This document shows, piece after piece, positions 58,633 to 64,000 of a stretch of 64,000 nt of DNA (position 1 is the first letter of the stretch; each line of letters starts with the position of its first letter). Below the pieces are notes generated by a model. That model was not told the DNA's origin, did not search any database, and saw only the letters and a list, made by a program, of their open reading frames with translations. The stretch lies in assembly GCF_000784835.1 (NCBI RefSeq), contig NZ_JSFH01000002.1, positions 62,001 through 126,000 on the forward strand. The letters run 5' to 3'. The position numbers and the translations under genes are program-made. This DNA is from Thermotoga sp. Mc24. GTDB lineage: Bacteria; Thermotogota; Thermotogae; Thermotogales; Thermotogaceae.

Positions 58633-59969
58633 TCTTCCACCGCCTCCAACACGAGTGTTATGCTGTCTGTTTCAAGGAGCTTTTTGGGTACTGTGATTTC
58701 CAGGTTCTTTCCCACATTTTTGAAGCTCAATCTCTCCCCCGTCAGGAAATGTCTCACTGTCCCTGCTGATAGATTGAGATCCTCAATTACAATTTTTTCT
58801 CCGGTCGGGATACCGAGAAAGATGACAAAGATTCTGTTACATTTTCTGGTGAACCTGATCTCTGTTCCATCCTCAGTCTTCGCACAGCACCTTTCCCAGA
58901 CAGAAGTACCGTAGATGGCATCTCCGTACTTTCTCAGCCATTCACCAAGGCCCAGGAGTCTTTCTTTTTGCAGATCCGGAATCGTTCCGTCACCCTTTGG
59001 CCCAACGTTCAAAAGGAGATTTCCTCCCTTGCTCACAACGTCCACGAGTGTGTAGACGAGCTGTTCAACAGAGAGCATGTGTTCCGGCCCCTCGTTTCGG
59101 TTGTATCCAAAAGAGAGCCCTATTCCCCTCGTAAACTCCCATTTGTAGCCCGGCAGATCCCCCGGATAGTTCACGTGGTACTCGGCCGTTTTGAAATCCC
59201 AGTGCGGCACTCCCCACCTGTCGTTCACAGAACCTTCTGGATGTTTGTTGTAGTAGTAAGCGAAGAGATACTTCAGGTCTTCCTTTCCTTTCTCCGGCCA
59301 GCCCATGTCGTTCCAGAGAACGTCGGGAAGGTACAGATCCACAAGTTCCATGACCTGTTTGTAGGCATAATCTGCGTACTCGTAAGTGTTCGGCCTGATG
59401 TAGGAGAGATCCTCGGGGTATCTTATCGGCTCGGTCGTGAAGCGCCAGTCCAGACCTCCTGAGTAGTACACTCCAAATCTCAATCCTGCTTCTCTTACGG
59501 CTTTTGCAAGATCTCCTACGAGATCTCTCTTCGGTCCTCTCTTCACGGAGTTGAAATCTGTGTATTTCGTCCCCCACAGACAAAATCCATCGTGGTGTTT
59601 CGTTGTCGGTATCACGTACTTCGCTCCTGCTTTTTTGAAGAGATCAGCCCACTCTTGTGGATCCCACTTCTCTGCGGTGAAAAGATCCGCAAACTTCTCG
59701 TACTCGAAATTTTCTCCGTAGGTCTTCACGTGGTATTCCCAGGTGGGACTCTCCTTGATCCTGAGGGAATTTTCGTACCACTCTGCGTACGGATTCTGGA
59801 AGAACCAGGCATCCATCGGCACTTTACCGAGTTCTCCGGTGGGCGTCGCCCATCCCGGAACAGAGTAAATCCCCCAGTGAATGAAGATCCCGAATTTCGC
59901 CTTGTCGAACCATTTCGGTACTGTGTGTTCCCTCAGAGATTCCCAGTCAGGTTTGTAGCGATGATTCAC
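58629..59969 (-). CDS. Alpha-L-fucosidase, GH29
   Basis: The 446-aa enzyme matches the structurally known T. maritima fucosidase from memory. The nucleophile is D221 (PDVLWNDMGW) and the acid/base E263 (DFKTAEYHV). KFGIFIHWGIYSVPGW and PTTKHHDGFCLW are present, and a C-terminal beta-sandwich follows. There is no signal peptide. The first three residues (GTG start, MNH) differ from the T. maritima start as I recall it, so the region upstream may have been replaced. GAGGGGGAT precedes the start. The gene sits between an aldolase gene and fucose isomerase. Confidence 0.95.
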   Translation of the reverse strand: MNHRYKPDWESLREHTVPKWFDKAKFGIFIHWGIYSVPGWATPTGELGKVPMDAWFFQNPYAEWYENSLRIKESPTWEYHVKTYGENFEYEKFADLFTAEKWDPQEWADLFKKAGAKYVIPTTKHHDGFCLWGTKYTDFNSVKRGPKRDLVGDLAKAVREAGLRFGVYYSGGLDWRFTTEPIRYPEDLSYIRPNTYEYADYAYKQVMELVDLYLPDVLWNDMGWPEKGKEDLKYLFAYYYNKHPEGSVNDRWGVPHWDFKTAEYHVNYPGDLPGYKWEFTRGIGLSFGYNRNEGPEHMLSVEQLVYTLVDVVSKGGNLLLNVGPKGDGTIPDLQKERLLGLGEWLRKYGDAIYGTSVWERCCAKTEDGTEIRFTRKCNRIFVIFLGIPTGEKIVIEDLNLSAGTVRHFLTGERLSFKNVGKNLEITVPKKLLETDSITLVLEAVEE

Positions 59970-59983
59970 TGTGCATCCCCCTC

Positions 59984-60805
59984 TTACAAATTGAACTTCT
60001 GGACAACTTCCTCATAACCCAAATCATCGTGTATGATGGATTTCAGGGCTGCCAGGACTTCTTCCATGTTTTCTCTCTGCCATACGTTTCTTCCAAACAT
60101 CACTCCTTTTGCACCTGATCTCACTGATTCCTGAACTACCTTCAGGATCTGTCTTGAACTGTCTGACTTTGGTCCCCCAAGTACAAAAACGGGAATACGA
60201 AGCCTATGAATTATCCGAGAGAGTCGACTTTCCCCCAAGAATTGAATCTTCAAGATGTCCGCTCCTATCTCCACGGCTATTCTCGCAGCAGACTCTATGA
60301 GATCAAGATCGTTCCTTTCTGAAACATTCTCCCCCCACAAAACCGGTTCGACCACCAATGGCATATCCCAGTGCTCGCATTCTTCAACAGCCTTTGATAT
60401 CACTTGAACTACTTCGGCTTGTGCACTCTTTTCTAATCCCCATGGGAATAGAATCTTCACGGCATCCACAGCCATTTTCACTGCCTGTTCTACAGAGTAT
60501 ATCAGCTTATGGGCGAATACTTTTTCGAATCTTCCCGGAACAGTTGAACCCATTGGAAGATCTATTGTTAGAATCCGAGCAGGGGCATTTTTCCCTCTGA
60601 ACAACTGCTCCGTCAATCTCGCTACACCAGGACTCAAAAGAACCCCATCCACACCACAGGATATCGCTTTCTCTAAAGTCTCCACAGGATCCCCCAACCC
60701 CTCTACGTTCCCAAACATCAAACCATGATCTAAAGCGATAATAAGAGACCTACCAGATTTCGGATTCAAAAGCCTTGAAAATCTCACCGCTTTCCCACCA
60801 TGCAT
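59984..60805 (-). CDS. DhnA/LsrF-type class I aldolase
   Basis: The 273-aa TIM-barrel Schiff-base aldolase has LIIALDHGLMFG at the N-terminus, the likely catalytic lysine K186 in ADILKIQF, FVLGGPKSDSS and KGVMFGRNVWQRE near the end, the DhnA/LsrF/FbaB pattern. Since it lies between an FGGY kinase and the fucosidase/isomerase genes, cleavage of fuculose-1-phosphate to DHAP and lactaldehyde is a reasonable proposal, as a substitute for the usual class II FucA. This is inference. ATG 60805 (AAGGAGTGA ahead) is preferred to GTG 60814. Confidence 0.85.
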   Translation of the reverse strand: MHGGKAVRFSRLLNPKSGRSLIIALDHGLMFGNVEGLGDPVETLEKAISCGVDGVLLSPGVARLTEQLFRGKNAPARILTIDLPMGSTVPGRFEKVFAHKLIYSVEQAVKMAVDAVKILFPWGLEKSAQAEVVQVISKAVEECEHWDMPLVVEPVLWGENVSERNDLDLIESAARIAVEIGADILKIQFLGESRLSRIIHRLRIPVFVLGGPKSDSSRQILKVVQESVRSGAKGVMFGRNVWQRENMEEVLAALKSIIHDDLGYEEVVQKFNL

Positions 60806-60822
60806 CAGACTCACTCCTTATT

Positions 60823-62268
60823 TTAGAACCCATAAATTCTGTTTCTGAGTTTTAAATACTCAAGGTATTTCCTTTGAAAGTAATCGCTCTCACCTGGATA
60901 GAAATATTCATATTCAAAGTTCTGAGAAATTCTTTTGAAAAACTCTCCCCAATTCTTTTGGCCTGTTTTTGCGATTTTGGCTATCATGGCTGCACCAAGA
61001 GCGACGCTCTCGTGAACAGAGAAGACCTTCACAGCTCTGTCGAAAACACTTGCTTTTATCTTCAACCACTCTCTTAGCTGACTACCACCACCCGTTGCCA
61101 CAACCTCATAGTTTTTCAATCCCAGTTTCTCGAATTCGTTAAGACAACCTCTCATTTCGAAAGCGATCGATTCAAGAACAGCAGAGATGATAACATCCCG
61201 ATCATCTGTGTCTTTTAAGTTGAAGAACGCTCCTCCGATCTCTTCCCTGTCGAACTTACCACGGAGGTAGGGGAAGAAAAAGGCTGTGTTCTTTTGGTAT
61301 TTAAACATCCTGAAAACGGAGTAATCTTCCTTGAGAATTTTGTTGAGGAGCCAGTCGATACAGAATCCACCCGTGGGAAGACCTGTGAGAAGATAGTACT
61401 TACCAGGGATACAGTGGAAACCAGCTTGGAACACCTTTGGAGCCTTCTTCAGGTACCCCTCCAAAGTTTCTCTACCGACCGTCCAGAGCATAGCCTCCGT
61501 CGTGCCAGAAGAATCCATCAACTTGGTTTCATCGTGAACACTAACGGCATAGGAAGCCGTTATATGGTCCTGACCGGCCGTTGTTACAATCACATCCTCA
61601 GGAAAACCGATTTCTTTGGAAATTTCTTCCCTTATCTTTCCTCGTGGGATCCCACTATCAGCGACCTCGGGAAGGTGTTCTTTTGGAATACCAGATGCTT
61701 CCACTAATTCATCGTCCCATTTTCCCGTGAGTATGTTCATCAACAACGTTCTTGAAGAGTGTCCTCTGTCCATCGCAACGTTTCCTGTCAACAAAAAAGC
61801 TATTAAACTTGTCACATCGAGCCATTTGTAAACTCTTTGACTCAGTTCTTCATTTCCTTTGTAGAACTTTTTCATTTTGAACACAGAGTATATCCACGAA
61901 GGCCATAACCCTGTTTTTTTGAATATCACAATCGGTGGAACTCTTTCCAGAAACTCTCTGTATTCCCTCAGAACGCTTTTGTTGTACCACATCATTCCGT
62001 CCTGAAGTACTTCTCCATCTTTCGATATTGGAAACACCGTTTCTCCGAGTGAAGAAATTCCAATAGCTCCTATCTTCTTTTTTATCCCCTCAGGAATTTC
62101 TTTGAGAGATCTCAATATCCCTTCAAAAAGCTTTTCTGATGACAGAAAATCGCCCTCTTTACTGGAAATCACCGGCGTTTTGAATTTTTCCAAAAACACC
62201 ACTTTGAAACTATCATTGAACACCAGAACTTTCGTGTTAGTTGTCCCCACGTCTATGCCGCAATACAC
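60823..62268 (-). CDS. FGGY-family carbohydrate kinase
   Basis: The 481-aa kinase has the N-terminal phosphate loop CGIDVGTTNTKVLVF, IGAIGISSLGETV, the catalytic aspartate in TTAGQDHITASYAV, and the C-terminal VVATGGGSQLREWLKIKASVF. FGGY kinases phosphorylate ribulose, xylulose, fuculose, rhamnulose, glycerol or AI-2 (LsrK). Fuculose fits the context best. The gene and the aldolase look AT-richer than the hydrolase genes. GTG 62268 follows AAGGTGAGGG. Confidence 0.88.
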   Translation of the reverse strand: MYCGIDVGTTNTKVLVFNDSFKVVFLEKFKTPVISSKEGDFLSSEKLFEGILRSLKEIPEGIKKKIGAIGISSLGETVFPISKDGEVLQDGMMWYNKSVLREYREFLERVPPIVIFKKTGLWPSWIYSVFKMKKFYKGNEELSQRVYKWLDVTSLIAFLLTGNVAMDRGHSSRTLLMNILTGKWDDELVEASGIPKEHLPEVADSGIPRGKIREEISKEIGFPEDVIVTTAGQDHITASYAVSVHDETKLMDSSGTTEAMLWTVGRETLEGYLKKAPKVFQAGFHCIPGKYYLLTGLPTGGFCIDWLLNKILKEDYSVFRMFKYQKNTAFFFPYLRGKFDREEIGGAFFNLKDTDDRDVIISAVLESIAFEMRGCLNEFEKLGLKNYEVVATGGGSQLREWLKIKASVFDRAVKVFSVHESVALGAAMIAKIAKTGQKNWGEFFKRISQNFEYEYFYPGESDYFQRKYLEYLKLRNRIYGF

Positions 62269-62283
62269 AAATAATCCCTCACC

Positions 62284-63240
62284 TTACTGAGAAAAAATCC
62301 CCTTCATCAACGCTTTCCTATGAGACGACAGGTATTCTTTCACCCCTTCAAGATCCAGACGATCGGTGACAAGTTTTTCGAAGGGAAACTCTCCAGATTC
62401 TATGATCTTCACCGCTTCTTTCATCGTGAAAGGATTCAGGTAAGACCCGAGCAGTTTCATCTCCTTTCGATAGATCTCGAACGGTGAGATCTCAACCGTC
62501 TTGTCTTTGGAGATGACGCTGAACTGAAGGAGGGTTCCACCTTTTCCTGTGTGCTCAAAGCAAGCTTTGAACCCTCCCACCGTACCAGAGCACTCGACAG
62601 TGAGATCGTACTCACCTTTCGGTTCATCCACTTTCAATCCAAAAGTTTGCACAACGTATTCCGCGCGTTTCTCGTCTTTCTCCGCAAGGACTATTTCTGC
62701 ACCCGGAAAAATTTTCTTGAAGATCAGACCAAAAATCACACCTATACTACCTGCTCCAACTACGAGGATTCTGTCGTAGAATCCATGTTTTACCATCTTC
62801 ACTCCTTCGAGAACACAGGAAAGCGGTTCTGCGAAAACGGCTCTTTCTGCGGGTACATTTCTCACAGGATAAACCTGTGAGTTCTCCACGAGCACGTATT
62901 CCGCAAATCCTCCTGGTTCTGTCACGCCCGTTGCCTGAAGTTTCTCGCAAAACTGAGGCATACCTCTTCTACAGTAGTCACACTTCCCACAGGATCTGTT
63001 GGGATCGATTACAACCATCTGGCCTTTTTCGAAAGCACCCGATCTTTCAACGGCGCCGACGATCTCATGCCCTGGAACAACTGGATAGTTGGCGTTGGTG
63101 CCTCCAAAGAATATCTTGTAGTCAGTCCCACAAATACCGCATGCGAGCACCTTCACGAGGGTCTGATCTTCACCGGGAACGGGTATCTCTTTCTCCACAA
63201 CACTCGCAACACCGGGTTTTTCTATCAGAAGTGCTTTCAT
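62284..63240 (-). CDS. Zinc-dependent alcohol dehydrogenase (MDR family)
   Basis: The 318-aa medium-chain dehydrogenase has catalytic zinc ligands in ACGICGTD and PGHEIVGAV, structural zinc cysteines CGKCDYCRRGMPQFC, and the cofactor fold ILVVGAGSIGVIFG. It belongs to the sorbitol/threonine dehydrogenase-like branch. In this operon it could act on lactaldehyde/propanediol or on a sugar alcohol. It starts 12 nt after the SDR stop. Confidence 0.92.
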   Translation of the reverse strand: MKALLIEKPGVASVVEKEIPVPGEDQTLVKVLACGICGTDYKIFFGGTNANYPVVPGHEIVGAVERSGAFEKGQMVVIDPNRSCGKCDYCRRGMPQFCEKLQATGVTEPGGFAEYVLVENSQVYPVRNVPAERAVFAEPLSCVLEGVKMVKHGFYDRILVVGAGSIGVIFGLIFKKIFPGAEIVLAEKDEKRAEYVVQTFGLKVDEPKGEYDLTVECSGTVGGFKACFEHTGKGGTLLQFSVISKDKTVEISPFEIYRKEMKLLGSYLNPFTMKEAVKIIESGEFPFEKLVTDRLDLEGVKEYLSSHRKALMKGIFSQ

Positions 63241-63252
63241 ATTCTAACCTCC

Positions 63253-64000
63253 TCACCAGACGGTGTAGCCTCCGTCTATCACAAGATCGTGCCCTGTCAT
63301 GTAATCTGAGGCGGAACTTGCAAGGAAGATAGCAGCTCCTATCAGATCATCCACCTCTCCCAGTCTTCCAAGAGGGATCATGTCGAGCCAGAGGGGAACA
63401 AGATCTTTCACGTTTGGAGATTCTATAAGAGGTGTTCTGATGTATCCGGGGCTTATGCTGTTCACCCTGATTCCGTACGGGGCCCATTCGGCGGCCAGGG
63501 ATCTGGTGAGATGAATCACACCCGCTTTTGAAGCGTTGTAAGCTGTCTGCTTCTGAGGTTTGTTCACGATGTGTCCGGACATGGACGCGATGTTTATGAT
63601 CTTTCCGTATTTTCTTTCCTTCATAGCGTGGAACTCCGCTTTTGCGGAAAGAAACACCCCAACCAGATTCACATCTATGACCTTTTTCCACTTCTCAACC
63701 GGATAATTCTCCGCTTCACACCAGTCTCCTATTCCCGCGTTGTTGACTCCTATGTCGAGTTTCCCCCACCTATCCAGCGCCTTCTTGACTGCTCCAAAAC
63801 AATCTTCTTCTTTCGTCACATCCCCAACATAGAAATCTGCTTCGCCACCTTTCTCTTTTATCTCTTCGACCGTTCTTCTGGCTGTTTCTTCGTTTATATC
63901 CATGATCAAAACAGCTGCACCCGCCGCTGCCAGCGCCTGAGCGATCGCCTTCCCGATGCCCTGTCCTCCACCAGTCACCAGAGCAACCTTTTCCTCTAAA
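63253..64000 (-). CDS. Short-chain dehydrogenase/reductase, 5' end outside the window
   Basis: The frame stays open through the right edge: the last readable codons give LEEKVALVTGGGQGIGKA, so the true start lies a few residues beyond 64000. Classical SDR motifs are VTGGGQGIGKA, NNAGIGDW, YNASKAG (YxxxK with T in place of the usual spacing residues before it) and the C-terminal VIDGGYTVW. It is the most upstream visible gene of the leftward fucose operon. Confidence 0.92.
   Translation of the reverse strand, partial: LEEKVALVTGGGQGIGKAIAQALAAAGAAVLIMDINEETARRTVEEIKEKGGEADFYVGDVTKEEDCFGAVKKALDRWGKLDIGVNNAGIGDWCEAENYPVEKWKKVIDVNLVGVFLSAKAEFHAMKERKYGKIINIASMSGHIVNKPQKQTAYNASKAGVIHLTRSLAAEWAPYGIRVNSISPGYIRTPLIESPNVKDLVPLWLDMIPLGRLGEVDDLIGAAIFLASSASDYMTGHDLVIDGGYTVW

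Overview
The window looks like a chromosomal segment of a hyperthermophilic Thermotoga, close to T. maritima. Many proteins are, as far as I remember them, near-identical to T. maritima ones: 4-alpha-glucanotransferase MgtA, endonuclease IV, the aro enzymes, the GH29 fucosidase, the GH42 galactosidase and the GH31 xylosidase. The 30-bp CRISPR repeat is also of the Thermotoga type. Genes are tightly packed, most junctions overlap by 4 nt, ribosome-binding sites are strong (GGAGGTGA type), and GTG/TTG starts are common.

Layout. 0-7.6 kb: mgtA-rqcH-nfo (read leftwards), a small membrane protein, mazG, an intact IS200/IS605-type element (tnpA, tnpB, both terminal hairpins), a glycosyltransferase and a lipid kinase. 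7.7-10.2 kb: an AT-richer iron alcohol dehydrogenase with a Rex-like operator, and threonine deaminase. 10.3-15.5 kb: an efflux operon (two TolC-like proteins, a membrane-fusion protein, a MacB-type ATPase and permease). 15.6-17.1 kb: a CRISPR array of 23 repeats transcribed leftwards, with no cas genes in view, followed by gene-poor DNA containing a gene fragment. 17.7-25.3 kb: a LysE exporter and the seven-gene shikimate/tyrosine operon (aroF-tyrA-aroA-aroE-aroC-aroKB-aroQ), preceded by an attenuator-like leader. 25.3-28.2 kb: an MFS transporter, a 58-aa membrane protein, a bactofilin-like protein and a DUF2089 regulator, divergent from two tandem paralogous microproteins. 28.2-36.6 kb: radical SAM protein, esterase, pyrC-K-D-F-E, amidohydrolase and a putative restriction enzyme, with the partner N4-cytosine methyltransferase and tRNA-Thr(GGT) convergent. 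37.7-43.2 kb: a TRAP-transporter operon with an RpiR regulator and two dehydrogenases, with a divergent ThuA-like gene. 43.9-47.9 kb: a copper-handling operon (SHOCT protein, AhpD-like protein, CopA, a frameshifted methyltransferase, ScdA-N protein, HMA chaperone) and a divergent YHS protein. 47.9-64 kb: oxidoreductases and a saccharide cluster.

How the genes fit together. The 50.5-64 kb cluster matches breakdown of fucosylated xyloglucan side chains. A binding protein captures oligosaccharides, GH29, GH42 and GH31 enzymes remove fucose, galactose and xylose, and L-fucose isomerase, an FGGY kinase, a DhnA-type aldolase and two dehydrogenases form a plausible fucose catabolic route.

The observations I consider most worth following are the tandem microproteins, the three-segment attenuator before aroF, a terminator-like hairpin inside pyrC, the transposon end that supplies the mazG ribosome-binding site, and the A-run frameshift in the copper-operon methyltransferase.
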